From positions 62,001-126,000 of the forward strand of contig JAHFQZ010000003.1 in the NCBI GenBank assembly GCA_023259055.1: a stretch of DNA of 64,000 bases. Reading direction: 5' to 3'. The stretch's first letter is position 1. The number at the start of each line of letters is the position of its first letter. Shown here piece by piece: positions 40,312-49,069 of the stretch. The position numbers and the translations under genes were made by a program. The notes under the pieces were generated by a model. It did no database searches. It saw only the letters and a program-made list of their open reading frames with translations, and had not been told where the DNA came from. The stretch is from Nitrosomonadales bacterium. Lineage in GTDB: Bacteria; Pseudomonadota; Gammaproteobacteria; Burkholderiales; Gallionellaceae.

Positions 40312-41283
40312 ATGAAAAATATATACCAAGTATCGCTTTTATTGCTAACTTTTGCAGTGCACCCCATTTGTGCTGCAACGCTTCCTGGCATTCCGGAGTT
40401 TATTGATAATATGGTTACCAAGCACCAATTCAATCGTGCCGAATTGGAGAGAGTGTTTGCACTTGCGCAGCATCAGCCATCGGTGATCGAGTCCATTTCG
40501 CGCCCTGCGACACTTAAACCGTGGCCGGAATACCGCGCGTCCTTTGTGAATCCGGAACGCATCAGATTCGGTTTGGAGTTCTGGCGCAAGCACCGGCAAA
40601 TACTGCAGAGTGCCGAGCAGAAATACGGTGTGCCGCAGGAAATTATCCTTGCGGTGATCGGCGTGGAAACTGTTTATGGCCGTGATGCCGGAAAATATCG
40701 TGTGCTGGATGCGCTGACCACATTGGCATTCGACTATCCGCGCCGCGGCGATTTTTTTCGCAGCGAGCTGGAAAACTACCTGCTGTTGGCGCGCGACGAA
40801 CAGTATGACCTGCTTGACATGCGCGGCTCATACGCCGGCGCGATGGGCATCCCGCAATTCATGCCGAGCAGCCATCGCAAATATGCGGTGGATTTCAACG
40901 GCAATCATAAAATCGATTTACTGAATGAGCCTGCAGATGCGATAGGCAGCGTCGCCAATTATCTGCATGGTTATGGTTGGGCAAGCGGCAAACGAGTCGC
41001 CGTGCGTGCGCGTACCGATGAAAAATTCAGTGGAGGTGATATCGCAACGCCACGAACTCTTGCGGCTTGGTCGGCTTCTGGAATAGCGGCAAGCGTGAGC
41101 ATCTCCCAGGAAGAGGCCGCGCGCCTGACCGATTTTACAGTGCCAGAAGGCAAGGAGTACTGGTTGGCCTTCAACAATTTTGATGTCATCACGCGCTATA
41201 ACAATAGCGACTTCTATGCTATGTCAGTGTTCCAATTGGCGGAGGCATTGAAAGCGGCTAGCCAATCTATCGCCGCGAAGTGA
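40312..41283 (+). CDS. mltB: Membrane-bound lytic murein transglycosylase B
   Basis: MltB cleaves glycan strands of peptidoglycan. The 323-residue protein has a signal peptide (MKNIYQVSLLLLTFAVHPICA), the SLT_2 catalytic Glu in AVIGVETVYGRDAGKY near 115, and MGIPQFMPSSHRKYAVDF near 180. The region after the signal cleavage point contains ICAATLPG, so lipid anchoring at the Cys is possible but the lipobox is weak. It converges with the NlpC/P60 gene and overlaps it by 17 bases. Confidence 0.93.
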   Translation: MKNIYQVSLLLLTFAVHPICAATLPGIPEFIDNMVTKHQFNRAELERVFALAQHQPSVIESISRPATLKPWPEYRASFVNPERIRFGLEFWRKHRQILQSAEQKYGVPQEIILAVIGVETVYGRDAGKYRVLDALTTLAFDYPRRGDFFRSELENYLLLARDEQYDLLDMRGSYAGAMGIPQFMPSSHRKYAVDFNGNHKIDLLNEPADAIGSVANYLHGYGWASGKRVAVRARTDEKFSGGDIATPRTLAAWSASGIAASVSISQEEAARLTDFTVPEGKEYWLAFNNFDVITRYNNSDFYAMSVFQLAEALKAASQSIAAK

Positions 41284-41842
41284 TGCGCCGTGCACCGTTG
41301 TAGTGTTTTCGCCAATAAGGCAATGCCATATCTTCTAAGCGAACGCTTCCGCCGCTGCTCGGCGCATGGATGAAGCGATTATCGCCCAGAAAAATTCCAA
41401 CATGTGAATAAGCTTGATTATTTGTGTCGTAAAACACCAAATCTCCCTCGCGGAGTTCCGCCAATTTGACCGGCTGACCTAGCCGGCTTATTTGCTGCGC
41501 ACTGCGTGGCAATGAAATGCCCAGCGAACGCTTGAAAACATGGCCGACAAATCCGCTGCAGTCAAACCCGGAACCCGGCGAATTGCCGCCATATTTGTAG
41601 GGAACGCCTATCAGGCTGCGGGCATAAGAAGTAAGGGAACCAGTTGCGGCATGGCTATCCGGTGCCCGCACATCTTTTTTCACTGATGAGCATGCGCTGA
41701 ACAACAATACGGCAAACAGTATTGAAAACTTCACGCTGTGAATTTTAGGTGCGGCGAACCGGCTTGTGAAGGGGCGCCGAAAGCTGAGCGGGTTTGGCAT
41801 TGGTGAAGACCGGTCCTGCAGGCTGTTTTGAATATCAATCAT
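41267..41842 (-). CDS. NlpC/P60-family lipoprotein peptidase
   Basis: This protein is a cell-wall endopeptidase-like lipoprotein. The lipobox is LFSAC (Cys near 51 from the first ATG), followed by the NlpC/P60 domain with the catalytic Cys in GSGFDCSGFVGHVF and His in YSHVGIFLGDNRFIHA. The first ATG (41842) overlaps the end of copA by eight bases, giving an unusually long n-region; Met15 (41800) or GTG at 41734 would give a more normal signal peptide. Confidence 0.9.
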   Translation of the reverse strand: MIDIQNSLQDRSSPMPNPLSFRRPFTSRFAAPKIHSVKFSILFAVLLFSACSSVKKDVRAPDSHAATGSLTSYARSLIGVPYKYGGNSPGSGFDCSGFVGHVFKRSLGISLPRSAQQISRLGQPVKLAELREGDLVFYDTNNQAYSHVGIFLGDNRFIHAPSSGGSVRLEDMALPYWRKHYNGARRITSRR

Positions 41843-44021
41843 CAGAAGTAATATTCAGGCGTGACGGACGCCAGCGTTTCAGCAGCAGCGCGTTGCTGAC
41901 TACCGACACGGAGCTCATCGCCATTGCTGCGCCTGCAATAACCGGATTGAGCATACCCAGCACGGCGAGGGGAATACCCAGCACGTTGTAGGCAAAGGCG
42001 AAGAACAGGTTCTGGCGGATTTTTTTCATCGTGGCGCGCGACAGTGAAATTGCATCGACCACACTCATCAAGTTGTTGCGCATCAGCGTAATGTCAGCAG
42101 CTTCGATAGCGATATCGCTGCCGCTGCGCATCGCGAAGCTGACATCGGCAGCGGCTAACGCGGGCGCATCGTTGATACCGTCACCGACCATGCCGACGAT
42201 TAATTTGTCAGCCTTGAATGTTTGCACATGCGCCGATTTATCCTGCGGCAGTACTTCGGCGCGGAATTCCGCGATGCCTGCCTGTGATGCAATGGCTTGC
42301 GCAGTGGCCTGGTTGTCGCCGCTCAGCATTACCACGCGTATGCCCATCGCGGCAAGCTGCGCCACGGCGGCGGCGCTGCTTGCGCGTAGTTGATCGGCAA
42401 AGGCGATATAGCCGAGCAATAAGCCATCGCACGCAAGCGCATTCACGGTTTTCCCCTGTTGCTGCAAAGCATGAATTTGCTGCTCATCAATGGCAACTCC
42501 CTCGCTGACGGCGAAGGCGGGCGAGCCGAGCAGGTAACGCCTCCCGTCAATTTCCGCGCGCAGGCCATGGCCGGAGATTTCATTGATGCCGCCAGCTTGT
42601 GCAGGTGTGACTTGATTTGCCCGCGTGTGGTCGAGCAGCGCACGCGACAGCGGATGCGTGGAGCCTTGCGCCAGCATCGCCGCCGTTTTCAGCAATTCGT
42701 CCCGGGAGATTCCCGAGGCAGGCAGCAAGTCGGTCACGCCCGGCTTTCCTTCGGTCAGTGTGCCGGTTTTGTCCACAACCAATACTGAAAGCTTGTGCGC
42801 GCGTTCCAGTGCAGCGGCATCTTTGGCCAGAATGCCTGCCTGCGCGGCACGTCCGGTGGACACGACCAAAGCTGTCGGAGTAGCCAGCCCCAATGCACAC
42901 GGGCAGGCAATCACCAGCACGGCTACGGCATTGATCAGGGCGACGGTAAAGCCGTTGCCAGACAACCACCAACCCGCGAAGGTCAGCAGCGCGATGACCA
43001 GTACCACCGGCACGAACACAGCGGAAATCTGGTCGGCAAGTTTTTGAATCGCGGCCTTCGAGCCTTGCGCCTGCTCTACCAGGCGAATGATTGCGGCGAG
43101 CTGGGTATGCGAACCCACCGCCAGCGCGCGGCATTTCAGCAGGCCATTCCGGTTGATCGTGGCGGCATAAACCTTATCATTCGGGTGTTTGCCCTGCGGC
43201 ATGCTTTCACCGGTAAGCATGGCTTCATCCATGCTGGATGAGCCTTCAAGCACGATGCCGTCGACCGGTACGCTTTCGCCGGGGCGCACCAGAAACACGT
43301 CATCCACTTTCATCAGCTCGACGGCGAGTTCCTGCATCACACCATCGCGTTCGACATGCGCCACTTTGGGTTGGAGATTAATGAGCGCTTCCAGCGCGCT
43401 GGATGCTTTGCCTTTGGCGTGAGCTTCCAGCAATTTGCCGAGCAGCACCAGCGTAATCAGCGTGGCGCTTGCCTCAAAATAAATCGGCTGATTCAGGTTG
43501 AATAGCAGCACCGCGCAACTCAGCAAATAGGCTGCGCTGGTGCCGAGCGCGACCAGCACGTCCATGTTCGCACCGCCGCCGCGCAGGCTGCCCAATGCGC
43601 CGGTATAGAAGCGGCGTCCGCTCCAGAACTGCACTGGCGTGGCGAGCAGCCATTGCAGCCAGCTTGGGAACATCGCGTGAATGCCTGCGAACATCAGCAG
43701 CATTTCCACCAGCAGCGGCAGGGTCAGCAGCACCGCGATGAAAAATTGTATTTGTTCCTGGCGATATGCCGTAGCGCGCGCCTGTTTTTCGGCGGCAAAA
43801 TCGCGCATTGGGTGGGCATCGAAGCCCGCGCCCTGAACGGCTTTGATCAAATCTGCAATGTCCGTTTGGTGCGGGTCGAAGGCGATGTGAGCCTTCTCGG
43901 TGGCGATATTCACTGTCGCCGCGACTTCCGGCAATTTGTTCAATACTTTTTCCAGACGCGCCGAACATGATGCGCAGTGCATACCGGTGATTTGCAGGTC
44001 AATATGTGTCGGTGTAGCCAT
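41835..44021 (-). CDS. copA: Copper-translocating P-type ATPase
   Basis: CopA exports Cu+ from the cytoplasm. The 728-residue pump has one N-terminal heavy-metal-binding domain (GMHCASC near 13-19), eight expected membrane helices, the transport motif CPCALG near 375, the phosphorylation site DKTGTLTEGKPGVTD near 415 and MVGDGINDAPAL near 610. No CueR/CsoR regulator is adjacent. A terminator-like hairpin lies upstream of its promoter region, so it has its own transcript. Confidence 0.95.
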   Translation of the reverse strand: MATPTHIDLQITGMHCASCSARLEKVLNKLPEVAATVNIATEKAHIAFDPHQTDIADLIKAVQGAGFDAHPMRDFAAEKQARATAYRQEQIQFFIAVLLTLPLLVEMLLMFAGIHAMFPSWLQWLLATPVQFWSGRRFYTGALGSLRGGGANMDVLVALGTSAAYLLSCAVLLFNLNQPIYFEASATLITLVLLGKLLEAHAKGKASSALEALINLQPKVAHVERDGVMQELAVELMKVDDVFLVRPGESVPVDGIVLEGSSSMDEAMLTGESMPQGKHPNDKVYAATINRNGLLKCRALAVGSHTQLAAIIRLVEQAQGSKAAIQKLADQISAVFVPVVLVIALLTFAGWWLSGNGFTVALINAVAVLVIACPCALGLATPTALVVSTGRAAQAGILAKDAAALERAHKLSVLVVDKTGTLTEGKPGVTDLLPASGISRDELLKTAAMLAQGSTHPLSRALLDHTRANQVTPAQAGGINEISGHGLRAEIDGRRYLLGSPAFAVSEGVAIDEQQIHALQQQGKTVNALACDGLLLGYIAFADQLRASSAAAVAQLAAMGIRVVMLSGDNQATAQAIASQAGIAEFRAEVLPQDKSAHVQTFKADKLIVGMVGDGINDAPALAAADVSFAMRSGSDIAIEAADITLMRNNLMSVVDAISLSRATMKKIRQNLFFAFAYNVLGIPLAVLGMLNPVIAGAAMAMSSVSVVSNALLLKRWRPSRLNITSDD

Positions 44022-44061
44022 ACGCGAATTATATGCGCATCTCGTTTAAGGGATGGCGGAA

Positions 44062-44098
44062 TGAAAAACGCCTGACAGACTGAAGAGACTGTCGGGCG
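44062..44098 (-). terminator. Rho-independent terminator downstream of the DUF2892 gene
   Basis: Read on the minus strand, CGCCCGACAG pairs with CTGTCAGGCG (one G-T pair) around a 10-base loop and is followed by TTTTT. It ends the transcript of the DUF2892 gene and isolates copA. Confidence 0.75.
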
Positions 44099-44122
44099 AA
44101 GAGGGAGGTGTGATGCTTTTTG

Positions 44123-44314
44123 TTATTTCTTCATCTGGCAAGTGCTTACGCCGAAAATCGAATAGGCCGGGCAAATGCCAATTGCACCGGTCAGCACGGG
44201 CATTATGCCAATCCATCCCCACACACCCACCGTGCCTGTGGCGGCCAGTGTAATCAATACCAGACCGGCAATTACACGCAATGCGCGGTCGATTGTTCCT
44301 TCGTTCATTTTCAT
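44123..44314 (-). CDS. DUF2892 (YgaP-like) small membrane protein
   Basis: This 63-residue protein has two membrane helices and the family features MNEGTIDRALRVIAGLVLI at the start and GIMPVLTGAIGICPAYSIFGVSTC near the end. It resembles the membrane part of YgaP-type proteins but has no rhodanese domain. A Crp-type regulator gene lies 82 bases upstream, and a perfect TGTGA-N6-TCACA site lies between them, so it is probably that regulator's target. Confidence 0.88.
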   Translation of the reverse strand: MKMNEGTIDRALRVIAGLVLITLAATGTVGVWGWIGIMPVLTGAIGICPAYSIFGVSTCQMKK

Positions 44315-44374
44315 CTTGAGTACCTTGTATGGATCAGCGAAGGTTGCAGGTTAAAAGAGCCGAGCCTCGATGTC

Positions 44375-44390
44375 TGTGATGAAAATCACA
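44375..44390. promoter_or_regulatory. Crp-type operator upstream of the DUF2892 gene
   Basis: TGTGATGAAAATCACA is a perfect TGTGA-N6-TCACA palindrome, centred 68 bases upstream of the DUF2892 start codon. A possible -10 (TTTTAA on the minus strand, 44356-44351) would put the site near -40, the class II activator position. The adjacent regulator has the CRP-like recognition residues R-E-x-x-x-R. Confidence 0.65.
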
Positions 44391-44395
44391 CAGGA

Positions 44396-45061
44396 CTACA
44401 GTTCGGCGAATTTTTTTAGCGATGCTGCGTCTGTGATTTCGATGAGCTCGCGTCCCAGCTTCACCCATCCTTGTTCGGAAAAGCCTTTAAGCAGACGGCT
44501 GACGATTTCCCGCGCGCTGCCAAGTTCATCTGCAAGGGCCTGATGGGTGGTGTGCATCGGGCTGGGTTTGTTGATAATCAGTTTGGCGAGGCGTTGATCG
44601 AGCTTCTGAAAAGCCACGGCAGAAACCAGTTGCATCAGGTCGGTGAGCCGGTCGGAGAATAGCAGGAACACGTAGTTGCGAAACGCTTCATGTTTGCCGA
44701 GCAAAGTATTGAAGGAGGGTGCAGGCAGCAATACCATTTCCAGATTTTCTTCGCTGACGCCGCGAGCCTGATAACGGGTATGGCCTAGCAGGCAGCTGCT
44801 GGTGAGTATGCAGCTCTCGCCCGGCACGACGCGATACAGCTGCAACTCGCGCCCATTTGGCGCAGCCTTGATGACGCGGATACTGCCGGACAGCAGCAGC
44901 GGGAATCCCTGACATGGCTGGTTCTCGTCGAACACCACCGTTCCCGCCGGGACACGCATCACGTTTGCGGATGCCAGCAATGAATCGCGCTCTGCGGCAG
45001 GCAATTCGCGCAGCATCGGATATTGCTGCAACAGGCGGGATTGGGTGTCGTTATCAAGCAT
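44396..45061 (-). CDS. Crp/Fnr-family transcriptional regulator
   Basis: This 221-residue regulator has an N-terminal cyclic-nucleotide-binding-like domain (about 20-130), a dimerisation helix and a C-terminal winged helix (HQALADELGSAREIVSRLLKGF near 170-192). The recognition helix AREIVSRLLK keeps the R, E and R that in E. coli CRP read TGTGA, rather than FNR's E-x-x-S-R. It lacks FNR's N-terminal Cys cluster, so it is not an obvious 4Fe-4S oxygen sensor; two Cys pairs in the sensor domain (ESCILTSSCLLG) are of interest. The effector is unknown. Confidence 0.9.
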   Translation of the reverse strand: MLDNDTQSRLLQQYPMLRELPAAERDSLLASANVMRVPAGTVVFDENQPCQGFPLLLSGSIRVIKAAPNGRELQLYRVVPGESCILTSSCLLGHTRYQARGVSEENLEMVLLPAPSFNTLLGKHEAFRNYVFLLFSDRLTDLMQLVSAVAFQKLDQRLAKLIINKPSPMHTTHQALADELGSAREIVSRLLKGFSEQGWVKLGRELIEITDAASLKKFAEL

Positions 45062-45088
45062 GAAAGTTCAAACTGGAAAAAGCGATTG

Positions 45089-45218
45089 TCCGCAGATTAC
45101 ACAGATTACGCAAGATTAAACAAAGAATTATCGAAATGAACTGGATAACCATTTGGGTGGAGTATCAAATATCAGTAACTGCTTCAAAATCTGTGTGAAT
45201 CTGCGTAATCTGCGGATT
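45089..45218. repeat. Inverted-repeat element, simple form (copy 5 of 5)
   Basis: TCCGCAGATTACACAGATTACG at the left and CTGTGTGAATCTGCGTAATCTGCGGA at the right are inverted. The right arm is nearly identical to that of the copy at 24391. It occupies the gap between the Crp-type regulator and the lysS end. Confidence 0.85.
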
Positions 45219-45256
45219 GAACTGCGGTCTTTGGGTTTAATTAAGTTTCAACGAGG

Positions 45257-46786
45257 CTATTCGGGGCGCATGTGCGGGAACAGAATTACATCCCGAATGC
45301 TGGCGCTGTCGGTGAGCAGCATCACCAGCCGGTCGATGCCGATACCCTCGCCGGCGGTCGGCGGCAGGCCGTATTCCAGCGCGCGAATAAAGTCGTTGTC
45401 CTTGAACATCGCTTCCTCGTCGCCGGCGTCTTTAGCCGCAACTTGCGCGTCGAAACGCGCGGCCTGATCTTCCGCATCATTCAGTTCCGAGAAGCCGTTG
45501 GCGATCTCGCGCCCGACGATAAACAGCTCGAAGCGCTCAGTGATCGCCGGATTCTTGTCGCTGCTTCGCGCCAGCGGCGAGACCTCGACTGGATAATCGA
45601 CAATAAAAGTAGGCTCGAACAGGTGCGCCTCGGCAAGTTCCTCGAACAGCGACAGTTGCAGCCCGCCGATGCCGTCAGCCGGTTTGTATTTGGCTTTCAG
45701 GTCTTGCAGTTCGTTGACCAGAAAGTCACGGTCGCGCAGTTGCGCATCGGTGAATTGCGGATGATATTTCTGGATCGCCTGTACCATCGTCAGGCGGTGG
45801 AACGGCTTGCCCAGATCCAGCGGGTTGCCCTGATAGGTGATCAGCGTTGTGCCCAGCACTTTCTGCGCCACTTCGCGGAACAGGTTCTCGGTGAAATCCA
45901 TCAGGTATTTGTAGTCGCGGTACGCCTCGTAGAATTCCAGCATCGTGAATTCCGGGTTGTGCCGTGTGGACAGTCCCTCGTTGCGGAAATTGCGGTTAAC
46001 CTCGAACACCTTCTCGAAGCCGCCCACCACAAGGCGCTTCAGATAAAGCTCCGGCGCGATGCGCAGATACATCTTCATATCCAGCGCGTTATGGTGCGTC
46101 TCGAACGGCTTAGCCGCCGCGCCGCCGGGTATCGGGTGCATCATCGGCGTTTCCACTTCCATATAGCCGTGGCGGATGAAAAATTCGCGTATCGTCTGGA
46201 TGATTCTGGTGCGCGTCATGAACACCTTGCGTGCATCCTCGTTGGTGATCAGGTCGAGATACCGCTGGCGGTATTTCTGCTCCTGGTCGGACAGGCCGTG
46301 GAATTTCTCCGGCAGCGGGCGCAGCGCCTTGGTCAGCAAACGCACCTGCGAAACGCGCACGGAAAGCTCGCCGGTCTTGGTCTTGAACAGCACGCCCACA
46401 GCGCCGAGAATATCGCCGAGGTCGTAATGCTTGAACGCGTTATGTGCTTCCTCGCCGGTGTCGTTGTTGCTGATGAACAACTGAATCTTCCCACTCATGT
46501 CCTGCGCCGTGGCGAAACTGGCCTTCCCCATCACGCGCTTCAGCATCATGCGCCCGGCGACCGCGACATGGACTTGCGCGGCCTCCAGTTCGTCGTGCGT
46601 TTTTTCGCCAAACTCGGCATGCAGATCGCCCGCCAGATGCTTGCGCTCGAAATCGTTGGGGAAAGCGACGCCTGCCTTGCGTATCTCGGCAAGCTTGCTG
46701 CGGCGTTCGGTGATGATCTGATTCTCGTCCTGCGGATGCCCGGCCAAAAGTTTTTCGGATAGTGGAGTAGTCTGTTCGTTGGTCAT
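45257..46786 (-). CDS. lysS: Lysyl-tRNA synthetase (class II)
   Basis: LysS charges tRNA-Lys. The 509-residue protein has an N-terminal OB-fold anticodon-binding domain and class II motifs: [44 protein letters not shown] and [19 protein letters not shown] near the end. It lies 15 bases after prfB, the same operon order as in E. coli. Confidence 0.97.
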   Translation of the reverse strand: MTNEQTTPLSEKLLAGHPQDENQIITERRSKLAEIRKAGVAFPNDFERKHLAGDLHAEFGEKTHDELEAAQVHVAVAGRMMLKRVMGKASFATAQDMSGKIQLFISNNDTGEEAHNAFKHYDLGDILGAVGVLFKTKTGELSVRVSQVRLLTKALRPLPEKFHGLSDQEQKYRQRYLDLITNEDARKVFMTRTRIIQTIREFFIRHGYMEVETPMMHPIPGGAAAKPFETHHNALDMKMYLRIAPELYLKRLVVGGFEKVFEVNRNFRNEGLSTRHNPEFTMLEFYEAYRDYKYLMDFTENLFREVAQKVLGTTLITYQGNPLDLGKPFHRLTMVQAIQKYHPQFTDAQLRDRDFLVNELQDLKAKYKPADGIGGLQLSLFEELAEAHLFEPTFIVDYPVEVSPLARSSDKNPAITERFELFIVGREIANGFSELNDAEDQAARFDAQVAAKDAGDEEAMFKDNDFIRALEYGLPPTAGEGIGIDRLVMLLTDSASIRDVILFPHMRPE

Positions 46787-46801
46787 GATGGTTCTCTAAA
46801 G

Positions 46802-47906
46802 TTAAACGCCTTGCTTCAAACTGGCTGAAATAAAATCGTCCAGGTCGCCGTCCAGCACGCCCTGAGTATTGCCGACTTCATGGTTGGTGCGCAAATCCTT
46901 GATGCGCGACTGGTCGAGCACGTAAGAGCGGATCTGGTGCCCCCAGCCGATGTCGGTCTTGCCATCTTCCATCGCCTGCTTCTCGGCATTGCGCTTGCGC
47001 AGCTCTTCCTCATACAGCCGCGATTTCAGCATCGCCATCGCTTCGGCCCGGTTGCGGTGTTGTGAGCGGTCGCTCTGGCACTGCACGACGATATTGGTGG
47101 GCAGGTGGGTGATGCGCACTGCAGAATCGGTCTTGTTGATGTGCTGTCCGCCCGCACCCGAGGCACGGTAGGTGTCCACGCGCAGATCGGCGGGATTGAT
47201 CTCGACTTCGATGGATTCGTCCACTTCGGGATACACGAACACGCTGGAAAACGAGGTATGGCGGCGGTTGCCGGAATCGAACGGCGACTTGCGCACCAGC
47301 CGGTGCACGCCGGTTTCGGTGCGCAGATGGCCGTAGGCGTAATCGCCGATCACTTTAATGGTTGCGCCTTTTATGCCGGCGACCTCGCCGTCCGATTGTT
47401 CCAGCACTTCGACCTGGAAGCCCTTGCGCTCGCAGTAGCGCAGGTACATGCGCAGCAGCATCGATGCCCAGTCCTGGGCTTCGGTGCCGCCCGAGCCCGA
47501 CTGGATGTCTAGGAAGCAGTTGTTCGGGTCCATCGGGTGCGAGAACATGCGGCGGAATTCCATCGCCGCGACGCGCTTCTCGATGTCCTGGATGTCGGCG
47601 GCAGTGCCCTGCAGGCTTTCGTCGTCGTTTTCCGCCTTTGCCATTTCAAACAGCTCGGCGGCATCGGAAAGGTTCTGCTGGATAAGCTTGAGGCCGAGCA
47701 CCACGCCTTCGAGCATCTTGCGCTCGCGCCCCAGCTCCTGCGCACGCTTGGCGTCCTGCCAGATGGCCGGGTCTTCGGCGAGTTGGCTGACTTCGGTCAG
47801 GCGATCCTGCTTGGTATCGAAGTCAAAGATACCTCCGCAATTCCGCGCTGCGCAGACCAAGGTCTTGCAACTGATTTGAGAGGGAGTTGAGTTGTTCTGC
47901 TTCCAT
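46802..47906 (-). CDS. prfB: Peptide chain release factor 2, with programmed +1 frameshift
   Basis: RF2 releases peptides at UGA and UAA. The gene starts at the ATG at 47906; 27 codons (MEAEQLNSL...LRRYL) lead to an in-frame TGA at 47825-47823, and a +1 shift at CTT-TGA continues as [12 protein letters not shown] to 46802, giving 367 residues. An internal Shine-Dalgarno-like CGGAGG precedes the site, as in the classic autoregulated prfB. RF2 signatures are present: SPF in RKSPFDSGN and GGQ in [12 protein letters not shown] purely in-frame model starting at 47860 gives a false N-terminus. Confidence 0.95.
47822..47838 (-). promoter_or_regulatory. prfB: prfB programmed frameshift site
   Basis: On the minus strand the sequence is GCGGAGGTATCTTTGAC. 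It contains the internal Shine-Dalgarno CGGAGG, the slippery CTT and the UGA followed by C, a weak stop context. This is the conserved RF2 autoregulation signal. Confidence 0.95.
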
Positions 47907-47972
47907 GATGTTGTCGCTGATTTCTAAAGGGCGCGATTATACCTGCCTTGAGCAAGTCGAAGCGAGTAGGGA

Positions 47973-48326
47973 CTACGTGTTATATTTCTTCGCGCTGCCG
48001 CGCACCAACTCCGCCGGGTATTTCATCGCGTTCTTCTCCAGCTTGCGCAGCGCGGCCTCCAGCAGGTCTACATCCAGTTTGTCGGAGAGGCGCACCAGGT
48101 ACAGCAGGATATCGGCCAGCTCCTCGGCAACGGCTGGCTTGACCTCGGCGGTGAGGTTGCCCGTCTGCGCCTCCGTCAGCCACTGAAAATGTTCCATCAG
48201 TTCGGCGACTTCCACCATCAGCGCCATACTCAGGTTCTTCGGCGAATGAAACTGATCCCAGTCGCGCGCCTCGGCGAACGCACGCAATTTGTCGCGCAAC
48301 AACAGCAGATCGGAAGGGTTGTGCAT
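47973..48326 (-). CDS. MazG-like nucleotide pyrophosphohydrolase
   Basis: This 117-residue protein belongs to the all-alpha NTP pyrophosphatase group. The metal-binding ExxE/ExxD pattern is visible in MALMVEVAELMEHFQW (near 34-50) and EELADILLYLVRLSD (near 68-82). Such enzymes remove non-canonical or excess dNTPs (for example dCTPase/RS21-C6 relatives); the exact substrate cannot be told. Confidence 0.85.
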   Translation of the reverse strand: MHNPSDLLLLRDKLRAFAEARDWDQFHSPKNLSMALMVEVAELMEHFQWLTEAQTGNLTAEVKPAVAEELADILLYLVRLSDKLDVDLLEAALRKLEKNAMKYPAELVRGSAKKYNT

Positions 48327-48455
48327 GGCGTGGCTCCGTTATGTAATGAATTTTGGCGGCTATTGTAATACGCGGCGGGGCGGGGCATCATGTGTATGGT
48401 AAAAACACTGACCCCGGATTATTTTGGCTAACCGAAAACAGAAAGAACACCTACG

Positions 48456-48884
48456 ATGAACGAATACATTTTCTTCGATGCCAGGTTGCGCGACAAGTTT
48501 GCCGAACACGCAAAAGCCCTTGGAGTGGAGTGCGAGCTGCGCGATGACACCATGGGGCTGGTCGTTGCGGTGCCCGAAGATATCAATGACGGTCTGGGTG
48601 ATGAGCTTGAGGCTCATTACGACGAGCTGCAGGAGGAACAGTCTGACCTGATGTCCCAGTCCGAAGGCGGGCTCAAGAAGCTGGCGGGGTTCCAGCTCGT
48701 GCTGCCGGACGGGCAGACAAGCACCGTGGCATTGCAGCCTGATATGGCTAAACGCCTGCTTTCCTGCTTCAGCTTCGATGAAATACAGGCGCTGTTTGAT
48801 GCCGTCGCACGTAGCGCGCTTGATCCAAAAAACAGACCGCTATGCGAAATCTTGCGGGCTGAGAAGCCGCAGGTATCGCGATAA
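48456..48884 (+). CDS. Conserved hypothetical protein
   Basis: This 142-residue soluble, acidic protein begins MNEYIFFDARLRDKFAEHAK and has two parts: an alpha/beta N-terminus with GLVVAVPEDINDGLGDELEAHYDEL, and a C-terminal half with VLPDGQTSTVALQPDMAKRLLS. I know of no function. It is followed by a dispersed repeat. Confidence 0.7.
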   Translation: MNEYIFFDARLRDKFAEHAKALGVECELRDDTMGLVVAVPEDINDGLGDELEAHYDELQEEQSDLMSQSEGGLKKLAGFQLVLPDGQTSTVALQPDMAKRLLSCFSFDEIQALFDAVARSALDPKNRPLCEILRAEKPQVSR

Positions 48885-48900
48885 CGGCATCTCAAAAGCA

Positions 48901-48990
48901 ACGTCATACCGGCGGAGGCCGGTATCCAGTGGCGCACAAGGCGCGCCGATATTTGTTTCTGCTGGATTCCGGATCAAGTCCGGAATGACG
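48901..48990. repeat. Dispersed GTCAT-type inverted repeat
   Basis: CGTCATACCGGCGGAGGCC begins and GGATCAAGTCCGGAATGACG ends this 90-bp element; internally GGTATCCAG and CTGGATTCC are also inverted. This CGTCAT..CCGG..ATGACG pattern is a common dispersed intergenic repeat in proteobacterial genomes. It is the only copy noticed here. Confidence 0.7.
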
Positions 48991-49069
48991 AAGCTAATGA
49001 ATATCTCGGAATAATCCAAAGGCGTACCTGTTGGTGCTCAGACAGAATTAAAGTTAATCGGGAGGTTAT

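Noticed and set aside
41255..41285. GCTAGCCAATC near the mltB end as a fifth hairpin-repeat copy
   Set aside because: Only the first eight or so bases match; the second arm is missing.
45272..46762. Plus-strand frame of 496 codons
   Set aside because: It is the exact antisense of lysS, which has all class II synthetase motifs; the product has no recognisable domain.
47941..47980. GAGCAAGTCGAAGCG words between prfB and the MazG-like gene
   Set aside because: They resemble part of a common dispersed repeat, but no inverted partner is present.
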